Source: Orbilia blumenaviensis (Eukaryota > Ascomycota > Orbiliomycetes > Orbiliales > Orbiliaceae). Taken from it: 64,000 nt of DNA. Position 1 is the first letter of the stretch. Each line of letters opens with the position of its first letter. The position numbers and the translations under genes were made by a program. The stretch spans positions 2,418,001 through 2,482,000 of the forward strand of contig JAVHNS010000002.1 in assembly GCA_036872755.1 (NCBI GenBank), given 5' to 3'. Below, one piece after another: positions 44,718-56,221 of this stretch. The notes beneath the pieces are model-generated. The model had not been told where the DNA came from. It saw only the letters and a program-made list of their open reading frames with translations, and searched no databases.

Positions 44718-45326
44718 CTGGTTTATTATTTACTCTCATCACTGGAAGTATGCAGGTTCCCGGATGCACAAATGCACTTGCTCGTACTACACGAGTGAAC
44801 CCCAAATAGGATTGGTTGCTACCGTGTTGTGTTGTATTTACCTCCCCTAGTCGCCGAGACTACTTGGCACAAGGAATACTTTCCTAACCTTAACCTTGAA
44901 GCAATCCTTGAGTCCACTGTTGAAGGCTAATAGACGCCAACTGGAATCAGGATCCCGTAAATACCCTTGCTGAAAGAGCTAGTTGTGATATTGATTCTTT
45001 TCTTCCTTCAAGAAACCGTCTGTATTCGATCGGCAAAAGTAGCGGGATGTCATGAAAATAATCTAAACAGCATTCTCGAGCTCAAGCGCTCATGCTAGCA
45101 TATATGCGCATTTGCTGTGAAGGGCAGGAGGAACTCCTCCTCTCCCGTCCGGGGCTGGACCTCCAATTGCAATGATCTATTCTCTCAGCCCCGACTTCTC
45201 TCATAGTTTCCTAGCTAGTGTCATAGCTACTAATCTTCGGGGTGCATTCTTAATAATCACCAATCAACTCGCTTCATGTATCCCCATATCTAAGGATTTC
45301 TGACTCGTTATCAAAGATCCACTTAC

Positions 45327-45576
45327 AATTCCATAGTCCAGAGCTCCGTACGCGCAACAATGCATATCTGTAGTTCTTCACACAAAGACACGGGGAAGAA
45401 GGGACCCTCCCCATGGTCACGATAATATCGCACAGCTGTACCTCGACCAGGAGAAGGTTAATTTGATGGACTGCTATTCCCAGATCCATAAGTATGCATA
45501 CAGGGAGACGTGAATCCGGAAAATCATATCTCATAGCAGCATGAAGAAATGACACAACTACCCTTCGGATACTCAT
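45327..45576 (-). CDS. Hypothetical protein, first exon only
   Basis: ATG at 45576 opens 83 codons plus one base up to a perfect GTAAGT donor (45326-45321), again phase 1. The sequence includes MRYDFPDSRLPVCILMDLGI, QINLLLVEVQLCDIIV and YRYALLRVRSSGLWN, and is protein-like. Candidate acceptors further along the minus strand give only short tails (for example LAMTLARKL), so the second exon is unresolved. Without splicing the frame ends after 100 residues. No family recognised. Confidence 0.33.
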
Positions 45577-46755
45577 TACATGTGACAGCTACACGAATTT
45601 ACTTCTATTTCATCTACAAATATGCTTACATCCTGTGGATTAGGAGATCGCCCCTGCGCTCCTGCGCTCCTACGGACCCGCCGACTCTCCCCTCGTCGCC
45701 AGGATGGCCCAAGATATTGTACATCCCCGAACCTTTGGTCCATATACTATCCTTATTGACTTGAACGGTATGCTCGAACCAGCTTGGAAAACATTCCCAT
45801 AATCCGTCCTATCGCATACACGGATTTATGTCGTCATTTAGCTACAAGACAAAAACTTCTTGCCTCTATGAAACCCAAATTTCCAAGCTGAAACACATCG
45901 CCTGTTTACTGATAATGACCTAAATACTACATTTGCTTGTACTGATAGGTTATTTGCAGCGCCTATCCAGCTCACCAAACTGGGGCAAATCTCAAAGGGA
46001 CAACTTATCTTTGTCCAAATTAATTGCTCGCCCTAGACCTATCAAAGCTAGGGGAACGGAGCTCAGACTCTGCCCAGGACACCCAATTCCCGAGTGGCAG
46101 AGTTGTACATGGCATCCGAACTCGCATCGATCTTCTCTACATCGGTAGCTAGGCTCCAACTCCGGAGTAGGGGTCGGATTGGAAGACACTATGCTAAAAG
46201 ATAGAAAGAAATTGGCTTGCCGTTGATATCGATACTTGCCGATGAGTGTGCGTATGTGCTCATGTAATTTACGAACATATGTGCATAGTTCCCGCGCTAC
46301 GTAGTACCCCTTATATCAGAAAGTAGTCATGTACACATATCTAGCTCTAGCACCGAGCGAGTCCCGATCATATTTTCTATTCGTAATAACCTCGCTGATC
46401 GACATTAGAATACTTGCGTAAAGTTATGTGTATAGCATAATAAAGCGCTACTAGACTCATGATCGGTGGAGGTACACGCTCTATTTTCTTAGTATATTTA
46501 TATATCTTCGCGCTGTTGAATATAATATCCGTGATCATAATCAGGATACTTGTCGGAGCTAAGGGTTCGGGTTTCCAATTATAATCCTACAATAGCTTTA
46601 AGACAAAATGTATACTCACGAGATTTTGAAGAATTATCCTACACATGTTGAATCCAAGACTAAGTTTGGTTAATTGGGCCTAGCATTTCCAATGTCCGTT
46701 GGCATCACGCTGGTTAATCAATTCAAACTAGGGAATTAGCCAAACCCTCCCGTTC

Positions 46756-47017
46756 ATGGCCAAATTCAAACGACTCGCCGGCCAAAAAGGCCAACAGATA
46801 AATCAATTAATAGACTCGCGGCATACAGGTTGAGTACCTTCGGCCTGAAGCAAGTATCTGGGCTAGCTGGGGATCATCAAGCCTGGTTTGAGATCAGAGC
46901 TTAAAGATATAACGGCGGGTAGGTTGGATGTATTTACGAATCCGCAATATTACATTTCGTATCAGGGGATTATCTAATATTATAATATTAATAAAAGTAT
47001 TACAATTGTTGCTGTAG
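46756..47017 (+). CDS. Hypothetical two-exon protein, phase-1 intron
   Basis: Exon 1 is 46756-46828 (MAKFKRLAGQKGQQINQLID SRHT plus one base), preceded by CAAACCCTCCCGTTC, with donor GTTGAG. The proposed acceptor at 46922 after a TATAACG branch-like site leads to exon 2, 46923-47017, phase 1, adding WMYLRIRNITFRIRGLSN and a hydrophobic tail; 55 residues in all. Exon 1 is convincing as protein and matches the family layout; exon 2 is a guess. Not Pro-rich. Confidence 0.27.
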
Positions 47018-47708
47018 AATGCAGCAACAGACACAGCTGCACGGACGTTTGAACTCCGGGTTTTAGATTTTTGACGTACATCTAAGATTATCGGATAGAA
47101 GTATCTAGATTCCGGCCTGCAATACTTCTACAATGTGTAATTTTAGCTTTAGGTGCCCGAAAGATATCCCAGCTTGTGGCGTTCTAAATTGTATCTCACC
47201 AATGATGATAACTTTGAAGGTACTTGTGCCCCAAGATCCGTAGGTTCTATAGCTGGGGCCCAGGCAGCTGCAGAGCCGTGTTGATACAAGTCCACATGCT
47301 CAAAAAATTCACTAAGCGGTTCGCGTGGTAACGAAGGATTTAACGATAATTGGGAAGGTCAAGTCCATACCCAGACAGAAGGTTTCTGTGTACCCAATCC
47401 TTCTACACACGTGTTGTTGCGAACATAGGTTTCAAACACAAAAAAAATCCTTACGTAGTGTTGGCTGGTCTCGTTCTGGCTAAAAGGCCCTCAATTTTAT
47501 TCTTTTTGGGGGGAGAAAGCCTGGGAACACTCGGTGTGGGCATCCACCACAGCAAGCAATTCAAGAGATCGGGCCTTCGCGTTGGTTCGCGAATCATTCA
47601 GAAGAGAATTCCGCGAGAAAAAAAAAAAAAGAAAAGATCAGTGTCACCAACTAGTATAATTAGTGGATATTGCGCTTTGGTGTTCCTAGGGATCGAGCTC
47701 GAAAAGCT

Positions 47709-47933
47709 ATGATGGAGAGAAGTACGGAATTCGAAGAAGGATGTTCGTTTTTCGGCTACAATAACCACCAATCAGAAGCCTTTGTTGTGGTGTCTGCTGC
47801 CGACATATGCACACGAGTGTCAGTTTTTCCTGGCTCGGTCATGTCACAGCAACATCGTACATCGCAATCACCCCTTTATGAGGCACCACAGATTCGTGCA
47901 CTCTTACCAACATACTGGGTGCTAAGTTTATAA
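47709..47933 (+). CDS. Hypothetical small protein
   Basis: ATG at 47709, 74 residues starting MMERSTEFEEGCSFFGYNNH and continuing SEAFVVVSAADICTRVSVFP. Protein-like, single exon. The same frame is open upstream to 47670 without ATG. An overlapping open frame on the same strand (47350-47712) contains a Lys run from an A-tract and is not called. No promoter recognised. Confidence 0.27.
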   Translation: MMERSTEFEEGCSFFGYNNHQSEAFVVVSAADICTRVSVFPGSVMSQQHRTSQSPLYEAPQIRALLPTYWVLSL

Positions 47934-48858
47934 ATAAGACGAGAAACAGGGTGCACCAGCCTCTTGGCTGAAGATGGAGCTAGATCGATAACAACAATAG
48001 TGTCTTAGTTCATGTGGTACCGTATACCGAGAACGTTCGGTTTTAAGATAGGCCACTCTCCGTATGTTAGAAATGTGTTCGTGAGTTCAATTTGTAATTA
48101 ATATCGCAATTAGCATTTGACCTGCGATCCTTGGCACTTGTTCCAAGAAAGCATCTAGGGTGAGTGCAATCTTTTGCCCTCAGGATCGGATTATTCCTCC
48201 AGATTACCAGCATACCGGGGTAGCTCCCAGTAGTGAATAATCCCCCAAGCTAAGGCTTGTATCAACCTTTCGAGGAATTCTGATTTCAACAATTCTACTG
48301 AAAATTCTTTGGTGGATGAATTTTTCATAAAGCCAGAAATACTTGTCGACTCTTGGATTGGGATGCAATGTTCAGATCAATTTTCTGTATTGGGGCCAGC
48401 GTGAGCAAGTGAAGTCAAGGGCGAAGGTTGGGCAGGCGCACAATTACAAAAACAGTTGTGCAAATGCGATACTAGACTTACTGAGGCCGTTATGTTAATG
48501 TTACTGTGTTCAAGTATATGCAAATTTCCGCTATGCAGTTCCGAATGTAAGTGTATACCTAGTTATCTACATTGGCTTTTTAAAGTGCATCGTAGCAAAG
48601 CTCGTCGGTATTTACGGAGCTAATTGGTTTATTCTTGGGGGGCGCGGCCTGATTGCGTTTGGCTGGGATTTTTTCTTTTTTTTCGCGTTGTGTCATCTCT
48701 TCTAAAAACGCAACTCCCAACGCAGTCAACCTCCCTGCAGCCACAGAAACCCCGACCAGGGCAAAGGTTTAGTGACAGTATTCAGTCGTAGTGTTAGTAC
48801 CTTGCTGCCCGGGTTCCAACTCAGGCCTTGTATTTTGTCCCCCGTCTTATGTTTGCTC

Positions 48859-49108
48859 TATATAATCGCACGCCTTCCCGTCGAAATTGGCCTCGAAATT
48901 TCAGTGTAGTATATGGTTCACGCGCGGCCCAAGCTCAGTCAGCAAGCAACATTTAATTGAGAGTCAGATTAATCAAGCCAGCTTGGCCAAGTATATTATA
49001 TACGGTCTCGATTTCTCCAAAGAAGTTGTAGACGTAACGTTAACATGCTATAGCCAACGTTGGGTCGACAAGAGAAGTACCAGTCTGCCACGAATACTAG
49101 CCTATTGA
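48859..49108 (+). pseudogene. Promoter plus coding-like frame lacking ATG
   Basis: A TATATAA box (48859-48865) is followed by an open frame ending at 49108 that reads SVSKQHLIESQINQASLAKY then IIYGLDFSKEVVDVTLTCYS, clearly protein-like. At the position where a start would be expected (48911) the codon is ATA, one G-to-A step from ATG. The only nearby ATG (48913) is in another frame and stops after 15 codons. It may be a gene with a lost start or a second exon. Confidence 0.3.
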
Positions 49109-49650
49109 AGTTCAACGACAACACGAAACAGCAACACTACCCTCTCGCCTTCACCTACCTCTTTTATCTTATCAACTTCATATCGGTATCGATACTATAA
49201 GGTCTCTTGGTAGATTCGGCATTGCACAAGTTGGCTACGAAATAGACCTGAACCGCAGAAATTTCGTCGCGAGACCTTCCGTCGAGTCTGCCATTTCCCT
49301 CCTTCGGTACTATATATTATCATTATATGCTCTACCTGTGATTAAGCTACCCTCTGCTACGGAAGAACGCACATATAGTCAGAGCCTAGCTAAGATTCGC
49401 CGAGGCCAATTGATTGCGTCAGCGTTAAGATCACGTCCATTGTTTTTTTCGAAAATTTTTGGGCATTAACGAATACGTATATACAATTGATAAATTGACA
49501 TATTTTTCGACATCTCCACCGCGTGCACCGCAATACTGCTAGCTCTCAGGTGTCACTTTGGAAAGCTATCCAATTGGCTTGTAGATAGGGTCTGACATTT
49601 GAAATTGAAGGGCTTATTCTTACTCGATAATATAATTATCAGTGGCGCGA

Positions 49651-50297
49651 ATGGCCCCAAGCAGCACCCCACCAGCCCTTGATGATGAAAACAATCATTA
49701 TAGTTATAAATACTATACAAGTCTTATAGCACTTAATGGTGTGTGCATACCCAGATACAGATGTGTTCTGACTTCCCAGGCCTCTACCCAATCAAAGCCA
49801 ACTGAAGGTTCCTTGTGTGCATGCTAACATGGTGTCCCGGCGCCCACGTGTTAGGTAACTTTGTTGCCCCGGACAGATCCTTGGATATTCCACAAGCCCC
49901 AGCCGCCCCACACTCAGCTTCGGGAGGCCCGGGACCGACAAACCCCATTCGCCCAGAGCCAGGGAGAGCCCAGGACGGGCATCAGCCGGCGCCCTGTAGA
50001 AGCCAGGCCACCATTCGAACGCCGCTGACCGCGACCTCAGGCCTTTTCAGCCATATCGGCGAATGGGCCATCGATCGACCTAGCAGCCCGATGCTCAGCC
50101 CTACAAGAGATTCATGCACCTGCGAACTGGCTTTAAGCTTCAAATCTTTACAGTTTGAACGCGAAATTTTTGCGCCGACCGCAGCCGGGAACCACAACAC
50201 GCTGATTGAACAAGATGTTGATGACAATCGATGCACGTGCACACGTGCAGATAGAAATCGACCAGCTTTTGATGCAGCCTTTCCCCCCAGCTTCTAA
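49651..50297 (+). CDS. Larger Pro-rich archipelago protein, two exons
   Basis: Exon 1 is 49651-49738 (MAPSSTPPALDDENNHYSYK YYTSLIALN plus one base) with a GTGTGT donor. The 116-nt intron has a GCTAAC branch point and a TTAG acceptor. Exon 2 is 49855-50297, phase 1, giving 176 residues, the longest of the set. After the junction it reads NFVAPDRSLDIPQAPAAPHS then ASGGPGPTNPIRPEPGRAQD, and then a less repetitive tail with ICS-like Cys residues (DSCTCELALSF, DDNRCTCTRADRNR). The tail may be a second, globular part. No signal peptide. TA-rich elements lie near 49310-49330 but no clean TATA. Function unknown. Confidence 0.42.
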
Positions 50298-52124
50298 CCA
50301 AGAGGGTCAATCAATTTTGGGCCACCATATGTCGGCTAGCGCTAGTGCATTGTTTCCCAAGTACCTCCATCCCATGCGACTTAAACCATACCCCATAAAT
50401 TTTTGTGCATCTTATCTTTTTCCGGAATTCTCGACTGGTACTATTTGAGTTTTCGGAAGCGGTAAGATTCTTCCTTCCATGCTGCCCAGCTCCAGACTCT
50501 AACCCAATGACTATTGCGCATACATACGCCGTCTATACATTTCACAAACTTTCCTTCCTCTTCTCCCTTTTTTTGTTAACATGATGGTTTCTTACCTCGT
50601 ACCCAGATCTCTTAGTTTCTAAAGTTTGTGATCCATGTTTCCTTCCCCGATATGATACCTACGTTTTTCGTTCTACCCCAATAACTGCATTTTCTGAGGA
50701 GTTTCGTTTTCCTTGACATTTTTCTTGGTGCTCCAGGCGACGAGTTCCCTCTTACTTGCCGCCATAAAATACGACCAGGTTTATTGTACGACATACCACG
50801 TCTTCGTTACATTTGTAATAGTTTCATTTGTTTTACGTCACCAGAACGCTGCTCCACGACAGTGTCTTTCTTTTGTTGTCATTCCATGGCCGTTTTATAT
50901 AGGGCCCTTCTTCCCTTTATCCTTCCAGTGTATGCGTAGTTTTATATCAGCCTTTATTTCTATTTTACAATGCAGCCTTATACCGATTTCTTCAAATTTG
51001 CAATTTTGCTCCTATAGGTTATAAATGTCGTTCTTTTATTTTTCGACTTTGCAGGTTTATGTTAACTTCTTCTATTGTTTATATCTATAGCACCTGCAAG
51101 TTTATGAATATCTTGAAATTAGGACTCAAGAGTACATCCGGCCCCCATGATTAATAATTGATCGCACGAGGAAGCTCTCTCAGCGGGAGAAATCATGACA
51201 GAATTCTTTAAATATCAGTTGGCCTTTCCCACTCCGAATCCGCAGTGCAGGCTGGCTTGTGATGTCAACTCCGTTCTTACTCCACCTTGACAAAAAATAG
51301 ACTCTCAGAGTTTCTCGTACCTTATATCCAGATCTTATTGTTTCCTATGCGTTATTTGACGGTAATTTCGTTTACTTATAGTTCCCTCAAAATGACTTTT
51401 TCCAAGGTCGAGGCCAACATTAAGTTAATCAACACTAATATTATACATGATATCTTTTACTTAGGCCATTTAGGCTCATGAATCAATCTACAAGCCGATT
51501 ATTAGGGCTAAAATATATACATATTTATGTTCTCGTTGCTACATGTTGATGTTTGAGAAATTGACGAATATAATACAACGACTGATTAATTCTTTTCCTA
51601 GATTTATATCCGCATAGCCGACATTATTAAGGTACTAGTATATACTTCATCATTCCTGTATCACTCTGGATTACTATTTCGGTGTCCAACTGACCACAGT
51701 AAGGAAAGAATCCAGTGGAGTCAACCTAGTCTCGATCGTAATAAAGTCAACGTTGTAAGTACAACTTTGTGTTGTCCCTGTTGTAGGCATCGGGCGAGGA
51801 GCGTTGCCAGATTCCCTACCTACATTAGTGGCTATGAAGATTCGGTTTTCAGGGGCTCAATAAGTAAGTACTTAGTAGGTACTTGCCTAAGTATATACGT
51901 GGATACATTACAGTCGCTGATGCATCTAGCGCTGAACCTGCTTACATTTCAAACAACTCTGCCCGAATTCACCCTCATAACTTAACCTCAAGCCCTTTCG
52001 TTCTGATCGCTTCAAACTCTAAACTAACTTAGCTTAGGTTTGCCAAACGCTCTTGGACTTAGCTGACCCAACTCCCAAAAAGTAATATTTCAACAATTCT
52101 TATCACAAGCCAGTGGTCGGTCTT
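50298..52124. other. Stretch upstream of the F-box locus
   Basis: Pyrimidine-rich leader-like sequence at about 50540-50580 ends in ATGATGG (MMVSYLVPRSLSF, 13 codons). A related string (GTTTCTCGTACC...CCAGATCTTATTGTTTC) recurs near 51300, suggesting an old local duplication. Open frames at 50713-51024 and 51767-51985 lack ATG starts or coherent content and are not called. Confidence 0.4.
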
Positions 52125-53894
52125 ATGAAGGCATACGATACAGCGATGGTTGCGCTGTCCCCTAGAATCCGAATGTCCTCGAACTCAATCACCACGCTAG
52201 TGAGAGCGCCCGAAATCCTGGACGAGATTTTACAGTATCTCTCCGACACCGATGCCGTTAACATAGCCTCTACCTGCAAAGCTCTTTACTACCCCTGCTC
52301 CCGTTATCTCTGGGCAACTCTACGTGTGACAACCAGCATCTACTCCACTTCGGGTCGAGCGGTATCCTCGAACTTCGATCTTCTGCCAATCATCCAAAAA
52401 TATTGGTCTGAATCTAATTTGATTCAATACACGCGACATGTCGTACTTGGTCGTGTCATGAACCACTGCTCAGAGAAGTCAAAGGCGTTGATGAAGCTAC
52501 TCGAGACTCAGGTACTACTCCCCAACCGCATAGATCTTGAGATCTCTCTGACGGGCCATAGTACGTACTACCAAAAAATCGCCCCCAACTATCTGTCCGA
52601 ACTCCCCGACTGATACGCGACCGGTTTGATGATTCTAGGCCTCGAAATTTCCCGGAAAGATGAAGTTCTTGCTTCTTTGCACGACTTGAAAGAATATTCA
52701 GAATCTAGATCAGCACAAGAATTCGGCATCTTGTTGCAGTCAAACGTCGTCTACTCGCTTCCGCAGCTTGTTGATCTCCCCAAAGTTACGAAGCTCACTT
52801 TGGGCCTCTTAGTCCTGCCTCGAAGCGAGTATTCGGTTGGGCAAGGAATCGAAGACTTCACCAAGGTTCTGAAGGGAAGTGTCAATCTCACTTTTTTGTC
52901 ATGGGAAGGAGATGCAGCGGTATCCAGAAGGTGCCATATTTCCGAGATATGGGGGCCTTTACAAAAGCTCCAAGCCGCGTTTGCAGAACTGCGGCGCTTG
53001 AGCGAATTGAAAATTCGCCGGTACTTGTTTCATCCATCGTTCTTTCTCACACCCCCAGAGAATGTTAGGGCACTGTCCTTGGATTGCATAGCATCCGAGG
53101 ACTGGTGGCGATCATTCGCGACATGCCCGTTGACCAGTGTGGAAACCTTATCGATCAACTACATTACAGGATGTGATTCGTCTAGCGGACTACGCGGTTT
53201 TCTTAAAAATGAGAGGCCAATATTCAATACTATTGAACTAGGCGGCGTAGCGGTTCGGAGCCTTAAAAGCTTTTCCTGCAACCGGCCTCAAACGAATATC
53301 CCGCTAGACCTAAAGGATTGCATATTATGCAATAACCCAGAACTTGACCTTGAGTCCCGAAAAGCCATCCAGTGTCAAGGCGCAAGGAAGATCTTAGACG
53401 AGTGTTTTCGATTATTTGACGAGGATTCTCGCGCTTGCCAACAGCAGGCAGTCGATCGTTACGTGAAGAAATTCGCTAGAGGTTATGAAGTAGACGTAGA
53501 GGAAGCGTTAAAGTTCGTGGCAGAGTGGGTAGAGATGGTCGCCCTACTTGTGCAGGTAGACGGGCTTCAAACTGTGAGTGACTGGGTCCGCGAGAAGGAA
53601 AATTCGGAGAGTATCGATAACGGAGGGAAAGATACCCTTGAAACTACAACCAAAGATGTCAGCAACCAGTATAGTTCGACAAACTTAGTGGAGAAGGCGA
53701 GAAACTTCGTTGTCCCGCTGGTGTACGAATTCTCCGGGGCCCTCCAAGGCACTAGGGAAAGGGCAGTTGATGCTTTGGCTCTCAAGTTAGCACAGGGTGA
53801 GGAAGTCGCGGTAGGCGTGGCAATGAGGATATGGGCAGAGGAAGCATCCGTACGTATACAGAACGTTCGGCACGGTATCCGTGATCTAAGTTGA
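52125..53894 (+). pseudogene. F-box protein with one in-frame stop
   Basis: One frame runs 1770 nt and would give 589 residues but for a single TGA at 52611-52613. The N-terminal part has an F-box (about residues 27-70: APEILDEILQYLSDTDAVNI ASTCKALYYPCSRYLWATL), which binds Skp1 in SCF ubiquitin ligases. The rest has loose Leu-rich spacing (LPKVTKLTLGLLVLP, NVRALSLDC) like the target-binding half of fungal F-box proteins, and an amphipathic helical C-terminus. Across the stop the frame reads SELPD-stop-YATGLMILGL without a shift and no intron signals surround it, so the TGA most simply comes from CGA. Either the gene is a young pseudogene, or a short F-box-only protein (162 residues) is made. 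Start choice: first in-frame ATG at 52125; ATGs at 52146 and 52173 are alternatives. Confidence 0.72.
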
Positions 53895-54849
53895 TGAGCT
53901 AGAAGATATCATCTTCAGCTTTGTCGTTGATACTGTCTTGTGGTGGTGGTGAAAAGGCTGGGGTGTGCGGAGCCAACTCCTGATGGTTCGTAGTGCTCTA
54001 AGCGCTGCCCCACACGCGAATTTCGAAAAGCATGACAGCGGTGTTTTCTAAGGGATGGCGCATGTCTATAGATTTAAAATAGAGGTCCGATCGCTTGGTG
54101 AATAAAAGTTTTTATATTTAGATTGAATTTCTGTGCACATTCCAATATCGATGCTTCTTTGTACCCGTTATCCTTAGTCCCGATATTATTCAGCGGTCGC
54201 GGGACTTAGGTTTGAACCTACGTACTTACAAAGAAATTACAACTTCAGCCTTGCCGTCTAGTTCAAGACAGAATATCTTTGGATTTATCGAAATGATTTA
54301 CTTCGATCCATATGGATATTTGAAGGACATACCGCCGTTCAAAAATATCAGCTACAGATCAATAATATAATATCCTGCGATACTATCCCCAGCGCTGCAG
54401 CTATACCCAAGATTTTGTATTGGCCCTGACACCTCTAAATTATAAATTTTAGAACGTTATCAGGCCACATTCCAAAACTTAATTAAGACTCGAGAATCAA
54501 TATTGACATTCTCAAAGGTTCGAGTTTTGCTAGGGCCTATTTGCTATTATCTCAACCTCCTAGCTGCATTTTATTACAACTGATATCATGATATGCTTGC
54601 TGCCTATAATGACGAATTTGCCCTAAAATTCTACTTTGTGATATTACCCCTCAAAGCTTTGTGTTGGGCCAATAACTTCAATATTGCAATGTGTGGGCGG
54701 AGAAAAAGAGAAGTGCAGTGGTCTGATCCAGCGGCCGCTTCCCATTGTTGCAACCCTAAGGCAATCTAAATTCATTATCCTAGTTCATAGATCTATAGAA
54801 TCCTAGTGCAAAATAATTAATAGGGAATTTTACATTACTACAGTCCCAG
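53895..54849. other. Downstream flank of the F-box locus
   Basis: No supported gene. A perfect tRNA B-box-like string (minus strand GGTTCAAACC, 54211-54220) occurs without a matching acceptor stem or A box, so I do not call a tRNA. Confidence 0.4.
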
Positions 54850-55132
54850 TTAGTGAAAGGAACAAGCGCCGATGTTGCAACCAGCTAGGATATTGTTTAA
54901 GGAGGTCATTGAATACTGACGCACAGGTACACCAGTAGATTCCGAGACTACAACCACGTAACCAGTGCCTGTCCTATCGCCTACCGGTTTAGAATCAGGT
55001 TTTGGGCCTGCCGCGCTTCCAGAGTCCCGGAATTTGGGTCCACTGCAGGAGAACGGGTTTCAGATAGATTCACTAATAGGTCAACAGAGGCCCAATCTCC
55101 AGTCGAATCATTGCTAGCCAGTCATTTGCCAT
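54850..55132 (-). CDS. Small Gly/Pro/Lys-containing protein, two exons
   Basis: A strong pyrimidine-rich leader on the minus strand (about 55260-55150) ends at the ATG at 55132. Exon 1 is 55132-55086 (MANDWLAMIRLEIGP), then a very short intron (55043-55085, 43 nt, GTTGAC donor, CTGCAG acceptor). Exon 2 is 55042-54850, giving 79 residues: GPKFRDSGSAAGPKPDSKPV then GYVVVVSESTGVPVRQYSM and NILAGCNIGACSFH. The intron is at the lower size limit for fungi and phase 2, unlike the plus-strand set. The Pro/Lys/Asp stretch recalls the other loci. Unspliced, the ATG frame stops after 19 codons. Function unknown. Confidence 0.32.
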
Positions 55133-55506
55133 TTGATACTTATGGATACGAACACAAAAACAAACTAACAGAAAGAAAAACGAAAAATGCAAAGAAAAAA
55201 GGAAGGAACAGGAAAGTGGTAAGAGCAAAAAATGAAGCAGGAAGATTTAAGCATACACGCCTATCTCTCGTCTGACAATCAATTTACCGTAAAGCCGAGG
55301 TTTGAGATAGCCGATAGCGCTAAAGTTTGAGGCCGTTCCTTTTCGTGATATGTGTATGCATCATCTCAAACTAGCTAAATTGTATGCGTGCTAGATAAAC
55401 CCATGAAATGTTACTGACCATCAGCTGTCGTCGATTTTAAGTCCCTGTACAGAGACGTAACAATGTAGCCCCTTTCTTATTTTCCAAACCATTTTCCTTT
55501 GTTCAG

Positions 55507-56058
55507 TTGGTGGAGGATCCGAAATCGCGAAATTGCACCAATTGGCCAAGCTCTATGGAATTCCAGTTCCATGTACCTGGGGCTCGAGCATCCAAACGGC
55601 TTACTTTTCTTTTCAGGACCTCGCATTTACGAGACTGAAGCTATTCGTGATCCTAGGTAGGCCCACGAAATCACCTGCCCGTCTCGAATGGAGGCTTGGG
55701 TGGAGTTGAAGTGGTCCACCAAGGTGGATAAAGTCTATGATATTGCAAAAGATTATACGTATCCGGGCCGGAACCGCTCTCATTACCGGTATACTGCTAA
55801 ATTAAAAGCCAAGAGTATCAAAACGAGCCTCGCTCGGTAAGCACCTACAGTTCCCATTTCAGGATCTGGACAGAACATATAGGCAGTATCGAACAGTATC
55901 GGTCCTATCTAGTCTACGCTAAGTCTTGCGGAATTCTTATGTCCTTCCTTTGTGATTGCCCTCGCAGGCAGATAAGGTATCTGTGGAGTCAAAGTATTGT
56001 GAATGGATTGTTGAATTCACCCCTTGAGAGTGTTTTCCACAGAAGGAAATGTTTTTAG
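55507..56058 (+). pseudogene. Hypothetical gene with apparent frameshift
   Basis: After a TTGTTCAG acceptor a clear protein frame reads GGGSEIAKLHQLAKLYGIPV, PCTWGSSIQTAYFSFQDLAF, TRLKLFVILGRPTKSPARLE W and stops at 55707. Overlapping it in another frame, from an ATG at 55688, comes MEAWVELKWSTKVDKVYDIA KDYTYPGRNRSHYRYTAKLK, ending at a GTAAGC donor (55837). Both halves look real, so a one-base shift near 55690-55706 (in GGCTTGGGTGGAGTTG) probably separates them. A CTCGCAG acceptor (55967) gives a last exon to 56058 (QIRYLWSQSIVNGLLNSPLE). The first exon upstream of 55507 was not found. No family recognised. Confidence 0.35.
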
Positions 56059-56221
56059 ATCGGCACAGCAACACCTATACATAGGCGTGTATTACACAGG
56101 CCTATTCCTATCAGCTGACCCTTTTCTTTCTTTCATTTTTTTATTTTTTCATTTTTCAATTTATTTTTTTTCCCTTTTTCTCCCTCGCTCACCCCCTCTT
56201 TTGGTTTCCAATTCGTTTCAT

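Noticed and set aside
45549..45764. Additional Pro-rich family member (SPLRSCAPTDPPTLPSSPGW)
   Set aside because: Composition fits, but the only acceptor nearby (GATTAG) gives the wrong phase, and there is no ATG exon, leader or TATA.
54190..54275. Minus-strand tRNA around a perfect GGTTCAAACC
   Set aside because: No matching 5' acceptor strand and no proper A box at the right distance.
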